From Plectonema cf. radiosum LEGE 06105 (GTDB taxonomy: Bacteria; Cyanobacteriota; Cyanobacteriia; Cyanobacteriales; Nostocaceae): a stretch of DNA of 64,000 nucleotides. The notes under the pieces were generated by a model that worked only from the letters and a program-made list of their open reading frames with translations, was not told the origin of the DNA and did no database searches. Where the stretch lies: positions 36,219-100,218 of the forward strand of contig NZ_JADEWL010000010.1 of NCBI RefSeq assembly GCF_015207665.1, written 5' to 3'. Shown here piece after piece: positions 8,654 to 18,441 of this stretch (positions are counted from its first letter, which is position 1; the number at the start of each line of letters is the position of its first letter). Position numbers and translations under genes: made by a program.

Positions 8654-11600
8654 ATGCATTTGCACGCAAATTCAGAAAATAATTCCCAATTGTTCCAAGT
8701 TTTTCTGGAACATACACCAATAGCTGTGGCAATGTTTGATCAAAAGATGTGCCTGATAGCGGCAAGCCACAAATGGCTGATAGATTATGGCTTGGATGGT
8801 GAATCTGTAATTGGTTGCTGTTATTATGAAATATTTCCTCATACTTCAGAAAAATGGAAGATAATTCACCAACGTTGTCTAGCTGGTGCGATAGCAAAAT
8901 GTGAAGCTGATAAAATGGTGCGTATTGATGGTGAATTGGAGTGGATTGAATGGGAATGTCGTCCTTGGAATGATAGTAATAATGAAATTGGTGGAATTAT
9001 CCTTTCCTCAAAGAAAGTTACCGAACAAATGCTATGCGAGCAAGCATTAACAGCCAATGAAAGACGCTTCCGCAAGCTTGCTGCCAATCTACCGGGAGTA
9101 ATTTATCAATTTCAGTTGAGTGCAAATGGCACAATGTCATTTCCTTATATTAGTTCTGGTTGTCGTAGGTTTTTAGAAATAGAACCCATAAAGGTAGAAC
9201 AAAATTCCCAGCTTATTTTCGATTTGATTCATCCTTCGGATCGAGAATCTTATCTCGATTCAATGAAACTTTCGGCAGATACATTATTACCCTGGCTATG
9301 GGAAGGAAAAATAATTATACCTAGCGGTAGATGTAAATGGGTTCGCTGCATATTAAGACCTGAAAAACAAGCAGATGGGGATATCCTGTGGAGCGGACTG
9401 ATGATTGATATCAGTGACAGAGTACAAATCGAAGAAAAGTTAAAAAAGTCTCAGCAAGATTTGGAAACAAAGGTACAGTATCGCACAGCAGAACTGGAAA
9501 AAGCTAACAAACAATTGCAAGCTCAAATTGTCGGAAGACAACAAGCTGAAGACTTGTTACATCAAACAGAAGCACGGTTTGAAAAACTAGCTGCGAATAT
9601 TCCGGGAATGATTTATCAATACATATTATTTCCCAATGGTACTAGTTGCTTCTCCTATGTTAGTCCTGGTTGTTATCACCTTTATGAATTAGAACCGGAA
9701 CAAATTCAGCAAGACATTAACAGTGCTTTGGACATAACTCATCCCGATGACCTACCAATCTTGCAACAAGCAATCGCAGTTTCCGCTCAAACTTTAGAGC
9801 CTTGGAAACAAGAATGGCGAATTATCACTCCATCAGGAAAGTTAAAGTGGTTACAAGGACATTCCCGACCATCCAAGCAAGCTAACGGCGATATTGTCTG
9901 GGATGGTATGATAATGGATATTAGCGAGTTGAAACAAGCAGAGGATGCGCTCAAACAAAGCGAAGAAAAATTCCGTACTTTGTTTGAAAAATCAGCAGAT
10001 GGAATTCTTTTATACAACGGTAAAGTTTTTATAGATTTTAACCAAGCAGCGGTAGAGATGATGGGCTGCACTACCAGAGAACAACTGATGCGTATGGCAC
10101 CATCAGCAATATCTCCCGAATTTCAACCTGATGGTACTTCCTCTCTTGATAAACAGATGGAGTTAACGAAAATTGCTTTTGCTAATGGTGGTCATCGTTT
10201 TGAATGGACAATTCGTCGCATAGATGGTACGGATAAGCCATTAGATGTACAATTGACAGCAATTCCCTTAAATGGTGAACAGGTATTTTACACAGTTTGG
10301 CGAGATATTACAGAACGTAAGAAAGCCGAAGAAGCCGTAAAACAGTCAGAAGCACGGTATCGAAAACTAGCTAGTCGAGAAAAATTACTTAATAGTCTTG
10401 CTAGTCAAATTCGCAATAGTCTTGATATAGATACAGTACTAGAAACAGCGATTAACGAGATTAAGTATTTATTAAATATTGACCGCTGTAGCTTCTCTTG
10501 GTTTGAACCAAACGTCGAACCTCCGATTTGGGAAACGATTAAAGAATCAAAAAATCACAATTTGCCTAGTTTGCTAGGTCGTCATTCTATAGATAAAGTA
10601 GGGTCAGTGACAGAACTATTTTTAAAGCAAAAAATATTACAAATAGATGACGCAAGCAAGTGTGAAGAACCAATACATCGGGAATTTTTAGAAACTTTAG
10701 GAATCAAATCAGAAATTGTGCTGCCGATTCAGACTCGTTCCGGTAAAATTGGCGTAATTGTTTGCGGTCACTGGGCAGAAATTCGTCCTTGGATTGATAG
10801 TGAAGTAGAATTACTCCAAGCAGTAGTAGATCAAATTGCGATCGCGATTAACCAAGCCGATCTTTATGCTGAAACTCAGCAAACTGCACTGAATGCTCAA
10901 AAACAAGCGCAACAGATAGAGCAAACGCTGCAACAACTCCAGAAAACCCAATCTCAGTTAGTGCAAAGTGAAAAAATGTCTGGTTTAGGTCAGCTAGTCG
11001 CTGGAGTGGCTCACGAAATCAATAATCCTGTTAATTTTATCTATGGCAATTTAATTCATGCTAGTAATTATACTGGAGACATATTAGGTTTACTCAAACT
11101 GTACGAGCAAGAATATCCTCAACCAACTCCGGAAATAGAAGAGGAAATGAAAGCTGTAGATGTAGATTTCTTAGTTTCAGATTTACCTAAGTTAATGAAA
11201 TCAATGATGGTAGGGGCTGAAAGGATTCGGGAAATTGTGCAATCTTTAAGAACTTTTTCCCGCCTTGACGAAGCTGAAATGAAAATGGTAGATATTCATC
11301 AAGGCATTGAAAGCACTTTGATGATTCTGCAACATCGCTTTAAAGCTAACCAGGAACACGAACAAATTGAACTAATTAAGCATTACGCTAACTTACCTCA
11401 AGTTGTTTGCTTTGCCGGACAGCTCAACCAAGTGTTTATGAATTTGATTGCCAATGCTATTGATGCCCTAGAAGAAGGAATACGCAAGGGTGAAGTATCC
11501 GCTCCCAGAATTACAATTACCACAAAAATGCTAGATAGCGATCGCCTGGCAATCCACATTGCAGATAATGGTACGGGAATACCTCCAGAATTGCAGCGAC

Positions 11601-11779
11601 GTTTATTCGACCCATTTTTTACTACTAAACCTGTTGGTGTGGGAACTGGTTTGGGATTATCAATCAGTTATCAAATAATTGTTGATAGACACGGTGGTCA
11701 TTTACACTGTTTTAGCGAACCGGGACAAGGTACAGAATTTGTGATCGAAATTCCGATTACTCAACCACAGAACACTTAG
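8654..11779 (+). CDS. Multi-PAS/GAF hybrid-type sensor histidine kinase
   Basis: A 1041-aa cytosolic sensor kinase with no membrane segments. Four PAS domains lie at about residues 14-130, 140-258, 310-432 and 440-557; the second and third are close paralogues (ANLPGVIYQ, ANIPGMIYQ). A GAF domain spans about 575-745 and a Gln-rich coiled coil about 745-775. The transmitter has the H-box VAHEINNPVNF (His near 786), N-box NLIANAIDAL, and G-boxes DNGTGIPPE and GTGLGLSI. There is no receiver domain and no neighbouring response regulator. The ligand or chromophore is unknown. Confidence 0.93.
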   Translation: MHLHANSENNSQLFQVFLEHTPIAVAMFDQKMCLIAASHKWLIDYGLDGESVIGCCYYEIFPHTSEKWKIIHQRCLAGAIAKCEADKMVRIDGELEWIEWECRPWNDSNNEIGGIILSSKKVTEQMLCEQALTANERRFRKLAANLPGVIYQFQLSANGTMSFPYISSGCRRFLEIEPIKVEQNSQLIFDLIHPSDRESYLDSMKLSADTLLPWLWEGKIIIPSGRCKWVRCILRPEKQADGDILWSGLMIDISDRVQIEEKLKKSQQDLETKVQYRTAELEKANKQLQAQIVGRQQAEDLLHQTEARFEKLAANIPGMIYQYILFPNGTSCFSYVSPGCYHLYELEPEQIQQDINSALDITHPDDLPILQQAIAVSAQTLEPWKQEWRIITPSGKLKWLQGHSRPSKQANGDIVWDGMIMDISELKQAEDALKQSEEKFRTLFEKSADGILLYNGKVFIDFNQAAVEMMGCTTREQLMRMAPSAISPEFQPDGTSSLDKQMELTKIAFANGGHRFEWTIRRIDGTDKPLDVQLTAIPLNGEQVFYTVWRDITERKKAEEAVKQSEARYRKLASREKLLNSLASQIRNSLDIDTVLETAINEIKYLLNIDRCSFSWFEPNVEPPIWETIKESKNHNLPSLLGRHSIDKVGSVTELFLKQKILQIDDASKCEEPIHREFLETLGIKSEIVLPIQTRSGKIGVIVCGHWAEIRPWIDSEVELLQAVVDQIAIAINQADLYAETQQTALNAQKQAQQIEQTLQQLQKTQSQLVQSEKMSGLGQLVAGVAHEINNPVNFIYGNLIHASNYTGDILGLLKLYEQEYPQPTPEIEEEMKAVDVDFLVSDLPKLMKSMMVGAERIREIVQSLRTFSRLDEAEMKMVDIHQGIESTLMILQHRFKANQEHEQIELIKHYANLPQVVCFAGQLNQVFMNLIANAIDALEEGIRKGEVSAPRITITTKMLDSDRLAIHIADNGTGIPPELQRRLFDPFFTTKPVGVGTGLGLSISYQIIVDRHGGHLHCFSEPGQGTEFVIEIPITQPQNT

Positions 11780-11801
11780 TAAAAATCCCATTAAATAAAT
11801 T

Positions 11802-11826
11802 TCCCCATCCAATAACTGGATGGGGA
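11802..11826. terminator. Bidirectional terminator-like hairpin
   Basis: TCCCCATCC and GGATGGGGA pair perfectly over a 7-base loop between the convergent kinase and methyltransferase genes. No long T-run follows, but the location between two stops supports termination in both directions. Confidence 0.65.
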
Positions 11827-11846
11827 AGATTCATCTTGGTAAAAAT

Positions 11847-12935
11847 TTATGGTTTAGTTGCACAAACTAATGAGAAATAAGAATGGGTTGAAGTTATGGA
11901 AATATCTTCAAATCCTGCCTCTTTTAAAAATTGATTAACTTCACTTGCTGTATATTGCTTACCTTGAGTCCACCAAATCATACACATTGAGTATGAAGCG
12001 GCTGTTGCAGGTCCATCCTTTGTATCGTTTAAAAGCATTTCATGTAAGTAAATACGACCACCTTTAGGTAATGCATCAAAACTATTCTTGACTAAATGCT
12101 GGCATTTTTTTTGTCCCCAATCATGAAAAATATTACTAAATAAAATAGCATCGTAACCACCAGGGAACTGATCAGTAAAGAAATTAGCAGAGTATGTGTC
12201 TATGCGATTTGATAATCCAGCTTTAGAAATATAACCGGACGCAATTTCGCATACTACTGGTAAATCTAGAATCGTACATTGCATTTGAGAATAGCGTTGA
12301 GCTAAAGCTACTGAAACAGCAGCAGAACCTCCTCCGACATCGAGAAGACGTTTTACCCCAGTAAAGTTACCATGATTTGCTAGACCTAAAGCACCAGGCA
12401 TTGTCATACTCTGCATGGCACCAGTGAATAGTTTGGCTTTCTCAACTTCTACCTCGTGAGCTTCCCAAACATCTTGTTCCTGGTAAACGCTTGACCTATC
12501 ATTTGTTAATGCTTCTAATAATACAGAATGCGATAGGGGATTATTCGCCATTAGCTTGAGCATTCCACCCCAGTAATAAGGGCTTTGAGGAAGTAAAAAA
12601 TTGCGAGAAACTTGGGTGAGATTAAATTTACCGCTTTGCTGAATCAAATAGCCTAATGAGGTAATTACTCCTAAAAGAGCTTCAGTAGCACGTTCGCTCA
12701 AAGAAAGGGTTTCGCTTACCTCAGATGCTGTCTTCGGTGCTTCTGCTATCAAAGCAAACAATCCTAACTGATCTGCTACTGTCAACGTTGGAAAATGAAA
12801 CATGGACATCCATGTTTTCCAAAGTAATCCATCATCACACGCTGGCACAGCAAATTGTGATTTTCCACTTAATAACCAAACATTATTTTCATCTTGATTT
12901 GTTTGCTGTTTTCCAAATGCTATCAAATCTGTCAT
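11847..12935 (-). CDS. SAM-dependent O-methyltransferase (plant/secondary-metabolite type)
   Basis: A 362-aa methyltransferase of the hydroxyindole/caffeate type. The N-terminal winged-helix dimerisation domain (TVADQLGLFALIAEAP, then TEALLGVITSLGYL) precedes the Rossmann domain with SAM motif LLDVGGGSAAVSVAL near residue 195. DAILFSNIFHDWG supplies the His-Asp catalytic region and GGRIYLHEMLLNDT follows. The substrate cannot be told. It is divergent from two CADD-like genes across an 850-base AT-rich gap, so a small joint pathway is possible but unproven. The ATG at 12935 is the first in frame. Confidence 0.88.
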   Translation of the reverse strand: MTDLIAFGKQQTNQDENNVWLLSGKSQFAVPACDDGLLWKTWMSMFHFPTLTVADQLGLFALIAEAPKTASEVSETLSLSERATEALLGVITSLGYLIQQSGKFNLTQVSRNFLLPQSPYYWGGMLKLMANNPLSHSVLLEALTNDRSSVYQEQDVWEAHEVEVEKAKLFTGAMQSMTMPGALGLANHGNFTGVKRLLDVGGGSAAVSVALAQRYSQMQCTILDLPVVCEIASGYISKAGLSNRIDTYSANFFTDQFPGGYDAILFSNIFHDWGQKKCQHLVKNSFDALPKGGRIYLHEMLLNDTKDGPATAASYSMCMIWWTQGKQYTASEVNQFLKEAGFEDISITSTHSYFSLVCATKP

Positions 12936-13785
12936 AAAATTATCTTCCTATATTGCTAGCTATTATCAAGAAATAAGTACATTAAATATCTTGTACTAAA
13001 TTTAATCGTGCAACCTGACAACCCAGCAGCATAAAGATACATCATATCTTCTACAAATATCGCTCTTTTCTTGTTTAAATCAACAGCAAAATTGTGCTGC
13101 AAAACTATTCAAAACACTTTTGATAACGATTTAGTTTAAATTATTAAACTATTAATGACATGAGTAAGAACTCGGATGAAAATATTTTTTTTGGTCAAAA
13201 TCAGTGAGAATGCTTACAAATTTAAAATTTATAGACCTCATAAAGTAGTTAGAGCCAAATATCAAAATATAATAATGATTGAGATTATAGATTATTTTTA
13301 CACAAACTATAAAAACAATATCATTTAAATTTTATTAACTTTACAAAAACTTGAAGCATTAATTAAAATTTAGGATAAAAATCAACTAAAAATTTATATA
13401 CATATCATCATAATTAATAACTTATCTAATTTTTATAAATCTATTTATATATTTATTGTTATTTTTATATATTGTTTTTTCAGATAAATATTTTTACGTA
13501 AAACATTCAATTTATTTCTACCTTAAACCGATTTAGAAAAAAACACTAATTTCTGAGTTTTTACGACTGGCAAAATAGACAAAATATTTTAAATTAATTT
13601 CATAGCGAAAAAATAAACAACAAAAATTATCGCAGCAGGTATTTGAAAGCGAAAGTTTTGAGGTTGCTTGTTTATCAGAGGTTGCATTATCCACTTCAAA
13701 AAAAACGGAGTTAATCATTTATCAGATTTAACTCAAACTGCATTTCTAATTTGATAAAAGCTAGCATTCATAGGAATCAATTTCA
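12936..13785. other. AT-rich divergent intergenic region
   Basis: About 850 bases between the O-methyltransferase and the first CADD-like gene. It is very AT-rich with many runs of A and T and no convincing ORF; the 61-codon minus-strand frame at 13533-13718 lacks recognisable features. It must hold both divergent promoters. No clear inverted repeat or riboswitch was recognised. Confidence 0.5.
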
Positions 13786-14526
13786 ATGCAAGAAATATTA
13801 TCTCTAATCGAAGAAAAGAATCAAGAATACGCTCTTCTACCTTTGTTCAAGTTTTTAGAAGATAAAACAATAAATCCCAGACAAAGACTGAGTTTTGCAC
13901 CGTGTATTGCACATTTTATTATGAGTTTTGGTGACTTAAATAAATATGTATTCCGTGAAAAGCAGGTACTTAGCAAAGTTCAAGATATAATCAACGAACA
14001 TACTTATGAAGATGACCATCACTGGCCTTGGTTTGTAACTGACCTAGAAAAACTGGGATTTAACCCCCAGATGAACTTCACTCAGGTATTAAGATACCTT
14101 TGGAGCGAACAAAGCAAAGTTTCTCGTCAGTTATCTTATCAACTTTCTGCCTATACTCTGCAAGCAGAACCTATTATTAAAATTGCAGCGATAGAAGCCA
14201 TAGAAGCTACAGGATATGTCTTGTTTTCTAGAACAGCGCAAGTTGCTTCCGAACTCACAGAAATAACTGGTGAAAAATACACATATTTCGGTGATTTTCA
14301 TTTTAACCTCGAAAACGGACACGCTATGGGTACAGAAGGAGGAGAAGCTTTCTTAGCAACACTTGATCTTACTGAATCACAGCGTCAACAAGCTTACGAA
14401 GTAGTTGAAAATGTGTTTAGTATTTTTACAGAATGGACTCATGAACTTCTCGCTTATGCACAAAAGCAAAATGCAGAATTAGAATTATACAAAGAAATAG
14501 AAAATTCTGCAAAAGTTTGCGTATAG
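13786..14526 (+). CDS. CADD-like heme-oxygenase-fold protein, candidate di-iron enzyme (copy A)
   Basis: A 246-aa protein resembling the CADD-like/DUF3865 family known from Nostoc (from memory). Candidate metal ligands are H72-x2-E75-D76-x2-H79, E140 and H172-x3-E176-x2-H179. The E140/H172/E176/H179 spacing (32, 4, 3) equals that of CADD ligands E142/H174/D178/H181 as I remember them. Such HDO-family proteins use two irons, or iron and manganese, for oxidations. No membrane segments. Followed 147 bases later by a paralogue of the same length; the O-methyltransferase is divergent upstream. Substrate unknown. Confidence 0.7.
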   Translation: MQEILSLIEEKNQEYALLPLFKFLEDKTINPRQRLSFAPCIAHFIMSFGDLNKYVFREKQVLSKVQDIINEHTYEDDHHWPWFVTDLEKLGFNPQMNFTQVLRYLWSEQSKVSRQLSYQLSAYTLQAEPIIKIAAIEAIEATGYVLFSRTAQVASELTEITGEKYTYFGDFHFNLENGHAMGTEGGEAFLATLDLTESQRQQAYEVVENVFSIFTEWTHELLAYAQKQNAELELYKEIENSAKVCV

Positions 14527-14673
14527 TATTTTTTGGCAGCTAATAGCTATGATTAATTTAGTTAGTTATTAGCTGTCATTTTTGACTTCATAAAAATTCC
14601 ATATAACCTTGGAAATAATTACACTTGGTGCAATCAAGCTTGAAAAAAAATACAAAAATTCAAAGAAATTCTG

Positions 14674-15414
14674 ATGCTAGATATAATAGCTTTCATTGAA
14701 AGTAAGAAGCAAGAATTTACGAAGTTACCTTTGTTTGCATTTATGCAAAACAAAAACTTAAGCCCAAGTCAAAGATTAAGCTTTGCTCCTTGCATGGCTC
14801 ATTTTATTATGAGTTTTAGCGACTTAAATAAATACGTTTTTTTGGAGCATCAACCCGTCAATCAAATTCAGCATATCATCAATCAACACGCTTATGAGGA
14901 TGAAGAACATTGGTCTTGGTATCTTAGAGACATTGAAGAACTTGGATTCAATTATAATCTCAACTTTACTCAAGGATTAAGATTTGTTTGGGGTGAAGAA
15001 ACTAAAATTACTCGTCAAATAACCTATCAAATTGCTGGATATAGCTACCAAGCTACTCCTACAATTAAATTATTAGTTGTCGAAGCATTAGAATCCATTG
15101 GTCATATTTTTTTTAATATGTCAACACAAGTTGCTTCTGAACTACAAGTAATTTCTCAAACAGATTATTTCTATTTTGGTGATACACATTTACGAGTAGA
15201 AACTGGACATGCAATGCGTACACCAGAAGCAGAAAGTTTTGTAGCAACAATAAAACTTACAGATTCACAACGTCAACAAGCTTTGGATATAGTCGAGAAA
15301 ATATTTCAACTTTTTACGGAATGGACGCACGAACTTTTAGTTTACGCACAAAAGTATGGTGTAGAATCTGTTAAGAAAAACGAGGTTGAAACGAATTTAA
15401 TGCTTTGCGTGTAA
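14674..15414 (+). CDS. CADD-like heme-oxygenase-fold protein, candidate di-iron enzyme (copy B)
   Basis: A 246-aa paralogue of the preceding gene, aligning without obvious gaps. Shared blocks include RLSFAPC-x-AHFIMSF, DLNKYVF, the H-x-YED-x2-HW motif, TQVASEL/AQVASEL, YFGD-x-H-x3-E-x-GHAM and LFTEWTHELL/IFTEWTHELL. All candidate ligands (H72, E75, D76, H79, E140, H172, E176, H179) are kept. Both proteins end in CV. The tandem arrangement points to duplication; the clearest divergence is in the C-terminal tail after residue 228. Function unknown. Confidence 0.7.
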   Translation: MLDIIAFIESKKQEFTKLPLFAFMQNKNLSPSQRLSFAPCMAHFIMSFSDLNKYVFLEHQPVNQIQHIINQHAYEDEEHWSWYLRDIEELGFNYNLNFTQGLRFVWGEETKITRQITYQIAGYSYQATPTIKLLVVEALESIGHIFFNMSTQVASELQVISQTDYFYFGDTHLRVETGHAMRTPEAESFVATIKLTDSQRQQALDIVEKIFQLFTEWTHELLVYAQKYGVESVKKNEVETNLMLCV

Positions 15415-15449
15415 CTATTTAGTCGTCTGAAATTACAATCAAAATAAAA

Positions 15450-15475
15450 AGACGTTGCATTGCAACGTCTCTACA
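15450..15475. repeat. Palindromic GAGACGT repeat, copy 1
   Basis: AGACGTTGCA and TGCAACGTCT form a perfect palindrome followed by CTACA, between the convergent CADD-like and peptidase genes. Related copies occur at 50610-50643 and 56347-56375. It may also serve as a terminator. Confidence 0.65.
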
Positions 15476-15496
15476 TTAATCTATTTTCACAAAATT

Positions 15497-17602
15497 TTAA
15501 GCAGCACTTTTCAAGCCATTATGCTTGAGTAAAGGTTCGGTACTTGGCTCCCTACCCCGGAAAGACTTAAATACTTCCATCGGGTGCTTGCTACCACCAA
15601 GCGCAAGTACAGTGTCGCGGTAGCGTTTACCAGTAGCTTTTATTGCTTCTTCGTCTTCTAATCCGGCTTCTTCAAAGGCTGCAAATGCATCTGCACTCAA
15701 GACTTCAGCCCATTTGTAACTGTAATAACCTGCCGCATATCCACCAGCAAAAATGTGTCCGAAGGCACAGAGAAAATTATCTTCCGGTAGTAGTGGTAAT
15801 ATGGTTGTATTCTTGGCGATACGATTACGTACATCATCGAGTGTCTCTTCTCCACCAGGACGATAACGGTAATGTAATTCTATATCCAACAAGCTAAAGT
15901 GCAACTGACGTAACATAAAACCACCGCTCATATAATTGCGTGCTGCGACAAGTTTCTGATAATAATGTTCCGGTAGCGGTTCGTTGGTTTCGTAATGTTT
16001 CGCCATTCCCATTAAAGTAGGGCGTTCGTAACACCAATTTTCCATAAATTGACTGGCTAATTCTACGGCATCCCATTCGATATTATTAATACCAGCAGCA
16101 CTGGGATAATCTATTTTCGTGAGCATATGTTGTAAACCATGACCAAATTCATGAAAAAGGGTTTCTACTTCCGCGAAGGTCATTAAACTAGGCTTACCAT
16201 CCACTGGGGGAGTTTGGTTACATATCAAATATGCTATTGGTAACTGGATATCAGTTTTACCATTTTGTTTGATTTTACGACGATTTAAACAGGTATCCAT
16301 CCATGCACCACCGCGTTTTTCTGCCGGACGACTGTAGGGGTCTAAATAAAAGTAAGCTATGGGAGAACCCGTTTCATCGGCTATCTGAAAATAGCGGACA
16401 TCTTCATGCCATATTGGCGCTTGTCCATCAGCAGGAGTGACGCTAATATTAAACAAGCGTTTTACTAATCCGAATAAACCATCTAGAACTTGGGGAAGCG
16501 GGAAATAAGGACGTAACTCTTCTTGTGTAAAAGAAAACTTTTCTTCCCGTTGACGTTCTGACCAAAAGCTGATATCCCAATGTTTTAAATCGTCGGCTTC
16601 TGGAGCATTTTTAGCCGCTGCAAATTCTTTGAGTTCTGCTAATTCTTTTTGTGCAGCATCATAACTAGTGCGACGCAACTCTTCTAAAAGTTGATCTACC
16701 GCTTCGACATTAGGAGCCATTTTACTTGCTAAACTGACGGATGCATAATTTTTATATCCAAGTAACTCAGCTAATTCCTGCCTTAATTCCAAAATACGCT
16801 TAATTATCGGTCTATTATCCAATTCTCCTGAAGATGCACGAGAGATAAAAGCTTTATATAATGTTTCCCGTAAATCTCGCCGCTTGCTATGCTGCATGAA
16901 AGGATAATAACTGGGAAAATCCAAAGTGACGCACCAAGGACCATTTTCTGGAGTTGCGTTTTCTTCCCCTGCATCCCGTGCTGTTTGTGCTGCTAAACTC
17001 AGCCAACTTGGAGGTAAACCTTCAACTTCTTCTGGTGTTACTAAAGTCAAACTAAAAGCTTTAGTCGCATCTAAAACATGATTAGAAAACTTCGTCGAAA
17101 TTTCTGCTAGTGACGTTTGAATTGCGTTAAAACGTGCTTGTGCTTCACCTTCTAAACCAATACCAGCAAGTTCCGCATCACGAATAGCTGATTCTATAAT
17201 TCGTTGTTGTGCTGAATCCAAAGTATTCCAAGTATCACTTTCTCTTAGTGCTTTAAAAGCGTTATAAATCGGTTTACTTTGGCTGAGTCGGTTAGAAAAT
17301 TGGACTATTTCTGGCTGTGCGGTTTCGTAGGCTTGACGTAATTCTGGGCTATTTTTTACACCCATCAAATGACTAACTATTCCCCAACTCCAAGTTAAAC
17401 GTTCGGTTATCTGTTCTAAAGGTTCTACCAAATCGCTCCAACTGGGTTTTACATTAGCTTCTAATTGAGTAAGTTCTTCATTTAATTCAGAAAGTAATTG
17501 ATTTAATGCTGGTTCTACGTGTTCCGGTTTAATTTCTGTAAAAGGAGGCAAACCTGAACATTTGAGCAAGGGATTATTTGAAATTGCAAATGAAGCAGTC
17601 AT
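15497..17602 (-). CDS. prlC: M3 family oligopeptidase (oligopeptidase A type)
   Basis: A 701-aa cytosolic zinc metallopeptidase that degrades short peptides, including cleaved signal peptides. The zinc motif HEFGH lies in EVETLFHEFGHGLQHML, with the downstream Glu in INNIEWDAVELASQFMENW. Full length for the family, with the conserved N-terminal helical part (FTEIKPEHVEPAL) and the C-terminal block FGHIFAGGYAAGYYSYKWAEVLSADAF. A single gene, divergent from the Uma2 gene. The start ATG at 17602 gives the usual MTAS-type N-terminus. Confidence 0.95.
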   Translation of the reverse strand: MTASFAISNNPLLKCSGLPPFTEIKPEHVEPALNQLLSELNEELTQLEANVKPSWSDLVEPLEQITERLTWSWGIVSHLMGVKNSPELRQAYETAQPEIVQFSNRLSQSKPIYNAFKALRESDTWNTLDSAQQRIIESAIRDAELAGIGLEGEAQARFNAIQTSLAEISTKFSNHVLDATKAFSLTLVTPEEVEGLPPSWLSLAAQTARDAGEENATPENGPWCVTLDFPSYYPFMQHSKRRDLRETLYKAFISRASSGELDNRPIIKRILELRQELAELLGYKNYASVSLASKMAPNVEAVDQLLEELRRTSYDAAQKELAELKEFAAAKNAPEADDLKHWDISFWSERQREEKFSFTQEELRPYFPLPQVLDGLFGLVKRLFNISVTPADGQAPIWHEDVRYFQIADETGSPIAYFYLDPYSRPAEKRGGAWMDTCLNRRKIKQNGKTDIQLPIAYLICNQTPPVDGKPSLMTFAEVETLFHEFGHGLQHMLTKIDYPSAAGINNIEWDAVELASQFMENWCYERPTLMGMAKHYETNEPLPEHYYQKLVAARNYMSGGFMLRQLHFSLLDIELHYRYRPGGEETLDDVRNRIAKNTTILPLLPEDNFLCAFGHIFAGGYAAGYYSYKWAEVLSADAFAAFEEAGLEDEEAIKATGKRYRDTVLALGGSKHPMEVFKSFRGREPSTEPLLKHNGLKSAA

Positions 17603-17774
17603 ATATGTGTGAGATTTTTTAGAAATGTAGTTAATCCAAATTTAACAAAATTAAATTAAATAAAATTAAATTAATAGAGCATTTTGCAAATAAATGACGT
17701 ACAGCATCTTGAAACTTTAAAGCACCTACAAAGCCGGATTATATATAGTATTAAGAAAAGTTGCCCGAAAAGCC

Positions 17775-18356
17775 ATGCAATCCCCTATACATATCTTTAC
17801 CGTTGAAGAATACCTTGAACTTGAACAAAGCAGCGAAATTCGTCACGAATATGTTTGCGGACAACTATTCGCAATGTCTGGAGGTAGTAAGGAACATAAT
17901 CTAATCGCTGGGAATATTTATTCACGCTTGCGTTCTTATTTACGTGGTGGTTCTTGTAGCGTCTTCATGGCTGATATGAAAGTAAATATACAGTTAGCCA
18001 GCCAAAATATTCAAAATACTAGAAATATATATTACTATCCCGATATTATTGTAACCTGTGACCCAGATGACCAAGACCGTTTTTCTGTGGATTATCCTTG
18101 CTTAATTATCGAAGTGCTTTCACCTAGCACGGAAACAACTGATAGACGGGAAAAACTTGTAAATTACCGAACTTTAGAAAGTTTACAAGAATATGTATTA
18201 GTCTCTCAAGACGAAATTAAAATAGAGATTTATCGAAAAGATTCTCAAGGAAATTGGTCATTGACAATTTTAGGTAAAGATAATGAATTGCACTTAGATT
18301 CTCAGAGCTTAACCTTGAGAATGACAGAAATTTACGAAGATGTAATCAAAATATAA
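17775..18356 (+). CDS. Uma2-family putative endonuclease (DUF820)
   Basis: A 193-aa protein of the Uma2/DUF820 family, which cyanobacteria carry in many copies. It has the PD-(D/E)XK nuclease fold: YEYPD-like motif YYYPDIIV (Asp) and LIIEVLSPSTETTDRREKL (E-x-V form), preceded by HEYVCGQLFAMSGGS. Activity and role are unproven; restriction-like or transposon-linked roles have been suggested for the family. It stands alone, with about 170 AT-rich bases upstream. Confidence 0.9.
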   Translation: MQSPIHIFTVEEYLELEQSSEIRHEYVCGQLFAMSGGSKEHNLIAGNIYSRLRSYLRGGSCSVFMADMKVNIQLASQNIQNTRNIYYYPDIIVTCDPDDQDRFSVDYPCLIIEVLSPSTETTDRREKLVNYRTLESLQEYVLVSQDEIKIEIYRKDSQGNWSLTILGKDNELHLDSQSLTLRMTEIYEDVIKI

Positions 18357-18441
18357 ATTATCATCCCTACCCACGATATAATTAATAATCGCAATCCAAA
18401 ATTAGTAGATTATATGAACTTTGGTTGAGAAATGGTTTTTT

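Noticed and set aside
13533..13718. 61-codon minus-strand frame in the AT-rich gap
   Set aside because: Low-complexity Phe/Cys/Ser-rich peptide with no start signal; typical of AT-rich DNA.
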